Shown in pieces: positions 44,713-53,194 of a DNA stretch of 64,000 nt. The notes beneath the pieces are model-generated. The model was not told the origin of the DNA. It saw nothing but the letters and a program-made list of their open reading frames with translations, and did no database searches. Within the stretch, counting starts at the first letter, position 1. Each line of letters opens with the position of its first letter. Source of the stretch: Methanomassiliicoccus sp. (GTDB lineage: Archaea > Thermoplasmatota > Thermoplasmata > Methanomassiliicoccales > Methanomassiliicoccaceae); contig JAAYAX010000007.1 of assembly GCA_012719175.1 (NCBI GenBank), positions 1 through 64,000 on the forward strand, in the 5' to 3' direction. Position numbers and translations under genes: made by a program.

Positions 44713-45516
44713 ATGATGAATATAAAGAGAGAGCAGATCGTGGCCACCCTTAGCAAGGGTCTTGTCGAACCAAAGATCTCCGTGGTCGGATGCGGGGGCG
44801 CTGGCAACAACGTTGTCAACAGCATCTACTGGAGCAACAAGAAGGTGGAGACCGTGGCGGTCAACACCGACGAGACCAAGCTGGACAATATCGTGGCGCA
44901 CAAGAAGGTCCTCATCGGCAAGGACGTTACCCATGGCGAGGGCGCCAAGGGATTTCCTGAGGTGGGAGAGCAGTGCGCGGACATGGCTAGATCTCATCTC
45001 GCAAGCGTTCTGAAGGGCAGCGACATCGTTATCGTCATCGCCGGAATGGGCGGTGGAACGGGCACTGGAGCTGCGCCTGTGGTCGCCGAGGTGGCCAAGG
45101 GTCTGAACGCGGTCACATTCGCCATCGCCATCAATCCCTTCTCCCACGAGAGGGGGAGGCAGGACACCGCCAAGGAGGGCATCAGGAAGCTACGCAACGT
45201 CGCTGAGCATACCATCGTCCTGGAGAACGATCGCCTGCTGCAGCTCGCCGGGGACGTGTCCATAACCGAGAGCTTTGCCATCATGGAGCGGTCTATCAAC
45301 GGGTTGATCGACTCCATGACCCACCAGATCTCCGAGGACGTCGTCGCTCCTATCCGGGAGGAGGTAGACGCCTATATGCGCGAGAGGGCCTCGGTGGAGA
45401 TCGTCAACCATGCCAACACCCTCCCCGTCACGCAGATGATATCCACCCTTGATGCTCACAAGACAGTGGAGATAAGCTTCATCTCGTCCGCAGATCCCCA
45501 GCTACTATCAAGATGA
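44713..45516 (+). CDS. FtsZ-like protein lacking the T7 loop and C-terminal domain
   Basis: 267 residues from ATG 44713 (AGGAG at 44701-44705). The GTP-binding domain is intact: VVGCGGAGNN, AVNTDETKLD, and the tubulin signature GMGGGTGTGAAPVVAEVAK, then NPFSHERGR and NDRLLQL. Helix H7 (ESFAIMERSINGLIDSMTHQI) is present but is followed by SEDVVAPIREEVDAYMRERA where FtsZ has the NxDFADV T7 loop with catalytic aspartates. The second domain is missing, and no continuation exists in other frames before the next gene. Canonical FtsZ has 350-400 residues. It should bind GTP but not support normal head-to-tail hydrolysis. Confidence 0.88.
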   Translation: MMNIKREQIVATLSKGLVEPKISVVGCGGAGNNVVNSIYWSNKKVETVAVNTDETKLDNIVAHKKVLIGKDVTHGEGAKGFPEVGEQCADMARSHLASVLKGSDIVIVIAGMGGGTGTGAAPVVAEVAKGLNAVTFAIAINPFSHERGRQDTAKEGIRKLRNVAEHTIVLENDRLLQLAGDVSITESFAIMERSINGLIDSMTHQISEDVVAPIREEVDAYMRERASVEIVNHANTLPVTQMISTLDAHKTVEISFISSADPQLLSR

Positions 45517-45607
45517 GAGGGAAAGGGCGCGCGGGCAATCTCCCCTCGCCCCCCTCCATTCCTTCTTTTTGGCATCGCTTTATTATCGTTCGAACTGATT
45601 TATCGGC

Positions 45608-46708
45608 GTGCGCGTAGGACTTGTCATCAATCCCATCGCGGGCATGGGCGGAGCTGTGGGCCTCAAAGGCACGGACACCGCTGAGGTGCTTGCGGAGGCC
45701 ATCAAAAGAGGAGCGCACCCCCAGGCAGAGGAGCGGACATACGCTGCGATCAGGGCCGCGGGAGAGCTCGTGGGATACGAGTTCATCACTGCCAGTGGCA
45801 ATATGGGGGAGGGCGTCCTACGCCGGTGTGACGCTAAGTTCTCCGTCGCCTATTGCCCCCCTGAGGAGACGACCGACCACGACACCTTGACGGCATGCTC
45901 CCAGATACTCGGTGAAGGTGTGGACATCCTTCTGTTCGCAGGAGGGGACGGTACGGCCCGGGACGTAATGGACGTCGTAGGGGAGAGGGTACCGGTCATT
46001 GGCATACCGAGCGGCGTCAAGATGCAGTCCGGTGTTTTCGCTAACACTCCGCAGGCCGCGGGGGTGCTCCTCCGCAGGTTCCGCGTGGAAGGCCTCCCTT
46101 CGAGGCGGGCCGAGGTGATGGACATCAATGAGGAGGAGGTGCGTCGGGGGCGCATCAACACCTACCTCTACGGTTACATGCTGATCCCGGACGATGCGAA
46201 CCTGATGCAGCCCTTCAAGCTGGTTCTGGGCGGTGGTGATGAGGATGAGCACAAGAGGGAGATCGCCAAGTTCTTTGTAGAGGGTGTCAAACCTGGCGTG
46301 CTCTACATCCTAGGTCCCGGGACCACATTAGAGACGGTGGGCAGGCAGATGGGCATTGACAAGACGCTACTGGGAGTGGACCTGGTGATGGACGGCGGTC
46401 TCATCGGCAAGGATGTGGATCAGCAGGCAATACTGGCCGCCCTGGAGAGGTATCCTTCGGCCATGATCGTGATCTCGCCCATTGGAGCCCAGGGGTTCAT
46501 CTTCGGCCGGGGGAGCCAGCAGATCTCGGCCGATGTCATCAGAAAAGTGGGCGTGCGCAACATTGTGATACTGGCCACTCCTCTGAAGATGCGAGAGACC
46601 CGGACCCTCAGGGTCGACACCGGGGATGCTGAGCTCGACAAGATGCTTCGGGGGTATGGCATGGTGGTCATCGGGTATGACAAGCAACTCGTGACCCCGA
46701 TCGATTAG
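45608..46708 (+). CDS. ATP-NAD kinase family protein
   Basis: 366 residues, GTG start. VGLVINPIAGMGG and LLFAGGDGTARDVMDVVGERVPVIGIPSGVKMQSGVFA are the NAD kinase/diacylglycerol kinase-fold motifs (GGDGT). The C-terminal half (GPGTTLETVGRQMGIDKTLLGVDLVMDGGLIGKDV) is typical of the larger AcoX-like branch annotated as ATP-NAD kinase. It probably makes NADP or phosphorylates a related nucleotide. The gene follows ftsZ by 91 bases with a T5 run between, so it may be separate. Confidence 0.85.
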   Translation: MRVGLVINPIAGMGGAVGLKGTDTAEVLAEAIKRGAHPQAEERTYAAIRAAGELVGYEFITASGNMGEGVLRRCDAKFSVAYCPPEETTDHDTLTACSQILGEGVDILLFAGGDGTARDVMDVVGERVPVIGIPSGVKMQSGVFANTPQAAGVLLRRFRVEGLPSRRAEVMDINEEEVRRGRINTYLYGYMLIPDDANLMQPFKLVLGGGDEDEHKREIAKFFVEGVKPGVLYILGPGTTLETVGRQMGIDKTLLGVDLVMDGGLIGKDVDQQAILAALERYPSAMIVISPIGAQGFIFGRGSQQISADVIRKVGVRNIVILATPLKMRETRTLRVDTGDAELDKMLRGYGMVVIGYDKQLVTPID

Positions 46709-46769
46709 AGATCCCATCTCAATGGAACTCAAGTGCGACTACTCACTGATCATAATTAGCCAGATGTTT

Positions 46770-46801
46770 TTTTATCAGATATGGTAACAAACATGGTAAA
46801 C
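46770..46801. promoter_or_regulatory. Second copy of the 12-bp-periodic motif
   Basis: TTTTATCAGATATGGTAACA (46770-46789), identical to 15272-15291, with TGGTAA at 46782 and 46794. It lies between two convergent genes, so it does not front an obvious promoter. AAACAATATGAAGAAACG follows, but the short frame ends at once. Confidence 0.45.
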
Positions 46802-46925
46802 AATATGAAGAAACGCTGGTGAGAGTTGAATTATTTGAGATTGATCCTTAACCATCAATAAGGGAAAGAGGAGGTTGAGAGATTTCTTCTCCCCTGGAAA
46901 TTTACTACGAATTAGGAAAAAGGTT

Positions 46926-47525
46926 TCAGGGCTCTGCTCCCTTGGCCTCCTGGTAGCCCAGCTCGAACGCCCGGACGTTGATGTCCCGCGCCTTCGCGGG
47001 GACCACCTCGAGGAGAGACTCCAGCATCCTGTCCTTGGATAGGGGGAAGCCCTTGACGGCGGAGATGGCGCCGATAAGCACGGAGTTGGCGGTTATGGCC
47101 TTCCCGGCCTTTACCGCCAGGGCGGTGGCGTCCATCGCGATCAGGTTAGGATTGACGTCCCTGATCGCCGTCAGGACCTCGTCCACGGGAGGGTACTTGT
47201 CCTGGCCGGCGGACACGCTGATGGGGACCACCGGGGTCACGTTGGTGACGATGTGGCTGTCCTCGTTGATCATGTTCAGGGACCGGCAGGTCTCCACCGG
47301 TTCAAATCCCAGGAGCAGGTCCGCACCCCCCAGAGGTATGAGGGGACTGAGGATCTCCCGCCCCATGCGGACCGAGCACTGCACGCTTCCTCCGCGCTGG
47401 GCCATGCCGTGCACCTCCGACATCGCCACCTCCAAACCCTCCACCACGGCCGCGTTCCCCAGGACCGCGGACGCCAGCAGCACGCCCTGGCCGCCTACGC
47501 CAACAAGCTGGATGTTGTACTTCAT
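46926..47525 (-). CDS. iorB: Indolepyruvate:ferredoxin oxidoreductase, beta subunit
   Basis: 199 residues: NIQLVGVGGQGVLLASAVLGNAAVVEGLEVAMSEVHGMAQRGGSVQCSVRMG is the IorB/PorG-type domain. With IorA it oxidises aryl 2-oxoacids from aromatic amino acids, or runs in reverse, with ferredoxin. It overlaps iorA by 4 bases (ATGA). Last gene of the por-ior run. Confidence 0.94.
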   Translation of the reverse strand: MKYNIQLVGVGGQGVLLASAVLGNAAVVEGLEVAMSEVHGMAQRGGSVQCSVRMGREILSPLIPLGGADLLLGFEPVETCRSLNMINEDSHIVTNVTPVVPISVSAGQDKYPPVDEVLTAIRDVNPNLIAMDATALAVKAGKAITANSVLIGAISAVKGFPLSKDRMLESLLEVVPAKARDINVRAFELGYQEAKGAEP

Positions 47526-49336
47526 CTTACCACCTCAATGGCCTGCTTGGGGCATACTTGTGCACATCCTCCGCAGCCGATGCACATGGAGGCGTCGATC
47601 TTCACCGGACCACCCTCCTTGCTCAAAGCGGGACAGGAGAACCGGGAGACGCAGGTGTAGCAGCGGACGCACTTTTCCTTGTTTATCTCGTACCGTGTGG
47701 GCACGAGCTTGCCCTCCTTGGTCTTGAGCAGGGGGCAGGCATGTTTGGATATGACGACCGAGAGGCCGTCATACTTCACCGCCTCCTTCATCGCCTCGAT
47801 GGTGTCCTTGATGTTGTAAGGGTCCACGGTGCGCACGAACTCCACCCCGCACGCCCGGACCAGGGGCTCCAAGGGCATCGGGGGGGATTCCACGCTCCCG
47901 TACTCCCTACCGGTGCCCGGGTTGGGCTGGTGTCCGGTCATGGCCGTGGTGCGGTTGTCAAGTATAACCAAGGTGAACTTGTGCCTGTTGAACGCGGCAT
48001 TGATCAGCGGCGGTATACCGGCGTGGAAGAAGGTGGAATCACCTATGAAGGACACCACCTTCTGCTCCGTGGCCTCGGAGAAACCGCCGGCCGCTCCTAC
48101 GGAAGCGCCCATGCACAGCACGTAGTCCACGGTCTGCATGGGCGGCTGTACACCGAGAGTGTAGCAGCCGATGTCCGATGAGTAGATCGCGCCGTCCTTA
48201 CCCACGGCCCGCTTCACCGCGTAGTATGTGGCCCGGTGGGGGCATCCCGCGCACAGGACCGGAGGGCGGGAGGGTAGCTGTATGGACGGCAGCGGGAGGG
48301 GCTTCTTCTCCTCCTTCACCTTCAGTATCGATGACAGCGAGAGTATCAGGTCGGGCGAGAACTCGAAGGCCCGCGGGAGGTGCTTGGTGTGCTTCCCCAG
48401 GACCTCCACGTGGATGTTGTACTGCTGGGCGACCCTGCGCACCTCGTCCTCGAGGTATGGCTCCAGCTCCTCCAGCACGACCACCTTCTGCTTCCCCTCC
48501 AGGAACTTGCGTACCTTATCCTCGGGCACGGGGTTGGTGAAGCCCAGCTTCAGGATCTCCACGTCCTCCAGCCACTCCTTGGCGTAGGTATAGGTGACCC
48601 CGCTGGTCACGACACCGATGCGGGAGCTGCCGGTGATGAAGTTGAGGGTGGAGCCCTCGGACATCCTGAGGGCCCGTTCCATCCGCTTGAGCTGCTCGAC
48701 CCGCAGAAGGCGGGCGTTGGCGGGCACGGGGACGAAACGCTTGGGGTCCTTCTCGAACTTCCCCTTGCGCGTGGGAGTGAAGGCCTTGTGGAGCTCCACC
48801 GCCCCCCGCGCATGGTTCACCCGGGTAGTGGTGCGGAACAGCACCGGGACCTGCAGGAGCTCGGAGATGCGGTAGGCCTCCACCAGCATGTCCCTGGCCT
48901 CCGCCGGCGTGGACGGTTCGAGCATGGGGTAGAGACCCAGCTTGGCATAGTAGCGATTGTCCTGCTCGTTCTGCGATGAATGGCAGGAGGGGTCATCGGC
49001 GGTCATGATGACCATGCCGGCCCGCACGCCCGTGTACGAGAGCGTCATGAAGGCATCGCTGGCGACGTTGAGCCCCACGTGCTTCATGAAGGCGAAGGAG
49101 CGCACGCCCGACGCTGCGGCCGCTCCTGCGACCTCCACCGCCACCTTCTCGTTGATGGAGTACTCGAAGTACATCCCTGCGGGGGCGGCGATGTCCTCCA
49201 GGATACCTCCGACCTCCGAGGAGGGGGTGCCCGGGTAGGTCGCAGCCACGCCTACTCCGGCCTCGATCAGACCTCTCGCTATCGCCTCGTTACCCAACAG
49301 CAGGAGCCTGCCGCTGTTCGCCAATAGTCTATCCAA
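47522..49336 (-). CDS. iorA: Indolepyruvate:ferredoxin oxidoreductase, alpha subunit
   Basis: 604 residues. Pyrimidine-binding and TPP domains are fused: LLGNEAIARGLIEAGVGVAATYPGTPSSEVG at the start, and CAGCPHRATYYAVKRAVGKDGAIYSSDIGCYTLG in the TPP half. Two 4Fe-4S motifs close the protein: CVRCYTCVSRFSCP (slightly odd) and CIGCGGCAQVCP. Heterotetramer with IorB, cytoplasmic. Confidence 0.95.
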   Translation of the reverse strand: MDRLLANSGRLLLLGNEAIARGLIEAGVGVAATYPGTPSSEVGGILEDIAAPAGMYFEYSINEKVAVEVAGAAAASGVRSFAFMKHVGLNVASDAFMTLSYTGVRAGMVIMTADDPSCHSSQNEQDNRYYAKLGLYPMLEPSTPAEARDMLVEAYRISELLQVPVLFRTTTRVNHARGAVELHKAFTPTRKGKFEKDPKRFVPVPANARLLRVEQLKRMERALRMSEGSTLNFITGSSRIGVVTSGVTYTYAKEWLEDVEILKLGFTNPVPEDKVRKFLEGKQKVVVLEELEPYLEDEVRRVAQQYNIHVEVLGKHTKHLPRAFEFSPDLILSLSSILKVKEEKKPLPLPSIQLPSRPPVLCAGCPHRATYYAVKRAVGKDGAIYSSDIGCYTLGVQPPMQTVDYVLCMGASVGAAGGFSEATEQKVVSFIGDSTFFHAGIPPLINAAFNRHKFTLVILDNRTTAMTGHQPNPGTGREYGSVESPPMPLEPLVRACGVEFVRTVDPYNIKDTIEAMKEAVKYDGLSVVISKHACPLLKTKEGKLVPTRYEINKEKCVRCYTCVSRFSCPALSKEGGPVKIDASMCIGCGGCAQVCPKQAIEVVR

Positions 49337-49340
49337 ACGT

Positions 49341-50258
49341 TCACCTTCCGCCCGCCTCCACCTTGGCCTCGAGCTCCTCGTATTCCCTGTCCACGAGGGC
49401 CTGGACCTCGGCCACTCCAGCGGGGGTCAGGTGCTTGAACCTCCCCTGGAGGCGAAGATATTCTTCAACCGGCTTCCTCTTCTTAATCTCTTTGGTGAAC
49501 CTGTACCGGCCCTCCTGGAATTCGTAGAGGGGGAACACCCCGGTGCGCACGGCCAGGCGGGAGACCTCGATCGCCTTCCGCGGGTCCATCCTCCAGCCCG
49601 AGGGGCAGGGGGAGTAGGCATGTATGAACTTGGGACCGGGGATCGACTTGGCGCGGCGTATCGTCCTGATGAAGTCCTCGGGGTAGGCGACGCTGACCGT
49701 GCCCCCATACACTATGCCGTTGGCGATCATCATCTCCATTATGGGCTTCTTGCCTTTCCGCTGCTGGATGTGCTTTCCCCCGGGGGTGGTGGTGGTCCAT
49801 GCCCCGCAGGGCGTAGCCCCACTGCACTGGATGCCGGTGTTCATGTACGCCTCGTTGTCGTACATAACGTACAGGAAGTCGGTGTTGCGGTCCACCGCCC
49901 CCGACAGCGCCTGCAGGCCTATGTCCACGGTGCCTCCGTCGCCGGCCCACCCCACCACGGTCACATCCTCCACGCCCTTCTTGTCGAGCGCGGCCCTGAT
50001 GCCCGAGGACACCGCGGCGGTGCACTCGAAAGCGTGGTCCACCAGAGGGACCTTCAGCGAGTACCGGGGCCACACGCCAGGTATGATAGCGGCGCATCCC
50101 GCCGGGAGATTGATGATCGTACGCGGTCCCAACGCCTTAAGCAGATAGCGGAGGGCCAGGGGCTCGCCGCAGCCCGGGCAGGCGCTGTGCCCCGGCGTCA
50201 TCAGCTCCTCTTGAGGGATGGTGAACTTGTAGTGCTTGTTCACGGGATCATCGATCAT
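49341..50258 (-). CDS. porB: 2-oxoacid:ferredoxin oxidoreductase, beta subunit (TPP)
   Basis: About 305 residues from MIDDPVNKHYKF; the frame extends to 50297 but that overlaps porA. CPGCGEPLALRYLLKALG and VVGWAGDGGTVDIGLQALSGAVDRN give the TPP and Fe-S cysteine motifs; CGAWTTTTPGGK and YSPCPSGWRMDP match PorB/VorB. With PorA/C/D it links 2-oxoacid oxidation to ferredoxin reduction or acetyl-CoA to pyruvate synthesis. Confidence 0.92.
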   Translation of the reverse strand: MIDDPVNKHYKFTIPQEELMTPGHSACPGCGEPLALRYLLKALGPRTIINLPAGCAAIIPGVWPRYSLKVPLVDHAFECTAAVSSGIRAALDKKGVEDVTVVGWAGDGGTVDIGLQALSGAVDRNTDFLYVMYDNEAYMNTGIQCSGATPCGAWTTTTPGGKHIQQRKGKKPIMEMMIANGIVYGGTVSVAYPEDFIRTIRRAKSIPGPKFIHAYSPCPSGWRMDPRKAIEVSRLAVRTGVFPLYEFQEGRYRFTKEIKKRKPVEEYLRLQGRFKHLTPAGVAEVQALVDREYEELEAKVEAGGR

Positions 50259-50260
50259 GG

Positions 50261-51442
50261 TCACCACCTCCCCGTGCCGTCTTTGAGGGCCACCCACTCC
50301 ACCATGCGGTCCACTTTACTAGAGGCGGCGATCTTGAGCAGGTCCTCGAATATCCACTCGATGTTCTTCACGGTGACGTCACGGCCGCCCAGGCCTCCCA
50401 CGTAGTTCTTCATGGCGTTCCTCTGTCCATGCAGCGCGGAGCGCACCTCGTTGAACATGGCGCCGCCGTCCCCGAAGGTATAGCTGCGGTCGAACACTCC
50501 CACAGTGCGGACCTTCTTGCCCAGCTGATAGACCTCCTGGGCGGGGAAGGGGCGGAACACCCGCAGCTTGGCCACTCCTACTTTCTTTCCTTCTTCGCGA
50601 AATTTGTCTGCTACTTCCTTGGCAGTGCCGGCGGCCGACCCGGCGACGACCAGCACGGCCTCGGCATCATCGCAGCGGTACATCTCCATCATCCCCCCGT
50701 AGCTGCGGCCGAACTCCTTCTGGAAGGCCTCCTCGGCCTCCAGCAGCTTGGTCCTGGCCACCTCCTGCGAGAGGTAGATGCGGTGGCGGAACTCTGTCCA
50801 CCAGTCGGGCATGACCACTCCCCCGTGGCGCATGGGCCTTTCGATGCTCACGGGGTGCTCCGGCCTGAAGGGCGGTAGATAGCGGTCCACCGCCTCCTGG
50901 TCCGGCACGTCCACGCTGTCGACCGTATGAGAGAGGATGAACCCGTCCTCTATGACCATGACGGGCAGCATGACCTCGGGGTCCTCGGCCACGCGGTAGG
51001 CCATCAGGACGGTGTCCAGCACCTCCTGGTTGTTCTCGCAGAATATCTGCATCCAGCCCACGTCCCTCTCCGTGATCACGTCCTGATGCTCTCCCCAGAT
51101 GTTCCAGGGACCCCCGATGGTGCGGGCGGCCACGGGCATGACGATGGGGCGACGGGCACCGACGGCCCACATCAGCATCTCGTGCATAAGTGCCAGACCG
51201 TGACTGGACGTTGCCGTGAACGTTCGGGCGCCGACGTAAGAGGCGCCGATGAGGGCGGACATGGCGGAGTGCTCGCTCTCCATCATCATGAACTTGGCAT
51301 CCATCTCCCCCTTCTCCACCATCTCCGCGCACTTCTCCGAGATGGACGTCTGGGGGGTGATGGGGTAGACCGCGACCACATCGACCTTGGCCAGCCGGGC
51401 CCCGTGGGCGGCGGCGTAGTTGGCGGTCATCATCTCGATCAT
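50261..51442 (-). CDS. porA: 2-oxoacid:ferredoxin oxidoreductase, alpha subunit
   Basis: About 393 residues from MIEMMTANYAAAHGARLAKVD; the ATGA overlap with porD fixes this start. VYPITPQTSISEKCAEMVEKGEMDAKFMMMESEHSAMSALIGASYVGARTFTATSSHGLALMHE is the conserved pyrimidine-domain block. Pyruvate is the most likely substrate from the order and lengths, but 2-oxoisovalerate cannot be excluded. Confidence 0.93.
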   Translation of the reverse strand: MIEMMTANYAAAHGARLAKVDVVAVYPITPQTSISEKCAEMVEKGEMDAKFMMMESEHSAMSALIGASYVGARTFTATSSHGLALMHEMLMWAVGARRPIVMPVAARTIGGPWNIWGEHQDVITERDVGWMQIFCENNQEVLDTVLMAYRVAEDPEVMLPVMVIEDGFILSHTVDSVDVPDQEAVDRYLPPFRPEHPVSIERPMRHGGVVMPDWWTEFRHRIYLSQEVARTKLLEAEEAFQKEFGRSYGGMMEMYRCDDAEAVLVVAGSAAGTAKEVADKFREEGKKVGVAKLRVFRPFPAQEVYQLGKKVRTVGVFDRSYTFGDGGAMFNEVRSALHGQRNAMKNYVGGLGGRDVTVKNIEWIFEDLLKIAASSKVDRMVEWVALKDGTGRW

Positions 51443-51717
51443 AGGACTTCCCTCTGCATCTTTATCGCGTTCCGGGGGCACTCGTTGGAGCATATGCCGC
51501 AGCCTTTGCAGTGATCGAGGTCCACGGTGGGGTAGTCACCCTCCTTCCGTACGATGATGCTCATGTCCGGGCAGTACTTCCAGCACATGTAGCAGCGGAT
51601 GCACTTGTCCTCGTTCACCACCGGTCTGATGCTCCTCCAGGTCCCGGTTATGATGTCCTCGGTGTTCTGCTCGGCCACCGGCTCCGATGGCAGGTCCTTG
51701 AGGGTGCGGTACATCAC
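51439..51717 (-). CDS. porD: 2-oxoacid:ferredoxin oxidoreductase, delta (ferredoxin) subunit
   Basis: 92 residues with two classical 4Fe-4S motifs, CIRCYMCWKYCP and CKGCGICSNECP. It relays electrons from the TPP subunits to external ferredoxin. It overlaps both neighbours by 4 bases. Confidence 0.94.
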   Translation of the reverse strand: MMYRTLKDLPSEPVAEQNTEDIITGTWRSIRPVVNEDKCIRCYMCWKYCPDMSIIVRKEGDYPTVDLDHCKGCGICSNECPRNAIKMQREVL

Positions 51718-52265
51718 AGCCCCTCCAGCTGCTTATAGGCGTCCTGGGCCGCGGCCACGTTCTGCTCCCGTTTCGCCGGCACCGACTCCTTGATGCTCTC
51801 CACCAGTGAATTGATGGTGACCTCGGGGCAGGCGCGGACGAAGGCGCCCAGGATGGCGGTGTTCACGATGGGTGCGGTGGCGCTCCCCAGGCCCCGCCGC
51901 AGGGCTATAGCCGTGGCGTCCACCAGAACCGTCCGCCGTCCGTTGGGGAGATCGAGATCCTCGGGGGAGTGAGAGGTGTTGATAAGCAGCGTCCCACCAT
52001 CCTTCTGCCCCTCGGTGACGTCGATCATACTCATGAGCGCCGGGTCCAGGACCACCACGTGGTCCGGCTCATAGATGCCGGCGTGGATACGGATGGGGCG
52101 GTTGTCTATGCGGCAGAACGCCATCACCGGCGCTCCCCTGCGCTCCACTCCGAAGAAGGGAAAGGCGGATGCGTACTTGCCCTCCCTGACCGCTGCCTTA
52201 GCAAGGATCTCCGAGGCGACAACGGCTCCCTGTCCGCCCCGGCCGTGAAAACGAACTTCCAACAT
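51714..52265 (-). CDS. porC: 2-oxoacid:ferredoxin oxidoreductase, gamma subunit
   Basis: 183 residues: MLEVRFHGRGGQGAVVASEILAKAAVREGKYASAFPFFGVERRGAPVMAFCRID is the gamma-domain signature. First gene of porCDAB-iorAB, an order common in methanogens and Thermoplasmata. Its promoter should lie in 52266-52400. Confidence 0.94.
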   Translation of the reverse strand: MLEVRFHGRGGQGAVVASEILAKAAVREGKYASAFPFFGVERRGAPVMAFCRIDNRPIRIHAGIYEPDHVVVLDPALMSMIDVTEGQKDGGTLLINTSHSPEDLDLPNGRRTVLVDATAIALRRGLGSATAPIVNTAILGAFVRACPEVTINSLVESIKESVPAKREQNVAAAQDAYKQLEGL

Positions 52266-52612
52266 TCAATGACCTCTGTGATATCTTTCCAGATACGTTC
52301 TCCTAACCCTTGGCAAGCGCACGAGGGTATTGAAACTAACGCGCCCAGTTCTAAAAGGTGAAAAGCGTGGTACGGATTCCAAGGTATCTGGATGATCTCT
52401 CTGGAATAACGAGAATTGGTGTCTGCGTGCTCATGCCCCGGCCGGCATCGATCTGACTGCTGTACTATCGGGCAGACCGGTCGCCGTTCTAGTGGACAGC
52501 ATAAATGACCAGGACTGGATGGGTTTCACGTTCCATGCGCTCCATCGGGCAAGGTCATCATCCAGGCATGGTGTTCAGAAAAGATTTTTACCTGGGCGTC
52601 TCATCAAGCATC
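52266..52612. other. Intergenic region between porC and the RNA-binding protein gene
   Basis: About 350 bases. Both flanking genes are transcribed outward. No firm TATA box was identified for either. Open frames starting at 52492 and 52505 are upstream extensions or shadows of the gene at 52613. Confidence 0.35.
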
Positions 52613-53068
52613 ATGGACGTCGCCAACCTGTCCTTTCGTGCTTTCAGCCTAGCCACCGAGGACCCGGACCGGGTGGAGAGAGCGCTGAGGTTCGTCTCCG
52701 GTGCTGAGGAGATCAAGCGCAGCACGAGCTCCGGTTATCATGGCAATCCCATCATCATCATGGAGGCCAAGATCACCGATTCCAAGGGCATCAAGGCGGT
52801 CTTCCGTTCGCTCGGAAGACAAGAGCTAGAGAGGTTCCTGGACACGTTGGACCGCAGGCTCGATGAGGACTCGTTCTTCTTCTTCCGCCTGGACAAGCAG
52901 GAGGCCTACCTAGGCAATATGAGGAGCGGCGATGGTGACGACATCATTGCTGTGCGTGCCAAGGTCAAGTCCTATCCACAGAACCGGGAGAACGCATTGG
53001 CGTCGATGGAAAAGTTCCTGCGCTCAGAGATAGAAAGGATCTCCCGGCTGGAAGCCGATGAGAAGTGA
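52613..53068 (+). CDS. RNA-binding protein, COG1325 (exosome-associated) type
   Basis: 151 residues from MDVANLSFRAFSLATEDPDRVERALRFVSG; the frame runs 36 codons further up without family character. IIIMEAKITDSKGIKAVFRSLG and DRRLDEDSFFFFRLDKQEAYLG are typical of this archaeal predicted exosome subunit/RNA-binding group, a ferredoxin-like fold. Likely role in RNA processing. Confidence 0.8.
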   Translation: MDVANLSFRAFSLATEDPDRVERALRFVSGAEEIKRSTSSGYHGNPIIIMEAKITDSKGIKAVFRSLGRQELERFLDTLDRRLDEDSFFFFRLDKQEAYLGNMRSGDGDDIIAVRAKVKSYPQNRENALASMEKFLRSEIERISRLEADEK

Positions 53069-53194
53069 GTTCATCCTTCCGCGCTTCTTATGATCTTGGA
53101 TCAAATGACCAGTATCTTGACCCTGTCAATACTGTAAGGGCTACGGGGTAACCGAGAAATACGTTCTCGGCGTTCTACGCACTGGGTCAGCAAG

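Noticed and set aside
47285-47297. GGTTCAAATCCCA, a tRNA T-loop-like string
   Set aside because: It lies within iorB, encoding GFEPV on the complement; no acceptor or anticodon arm around it.
49431-50405. 324-codon plus-strand open frame
   Set aside because: Shadow of porB and the porA end; low-complexity translation and no recognisable domain.
46926-52265. por-ior block as a novel complex
   Set aside because: porCDAB followed by iorAB is a known archaeal arrangement with intact subunits; nothing unusual in it.
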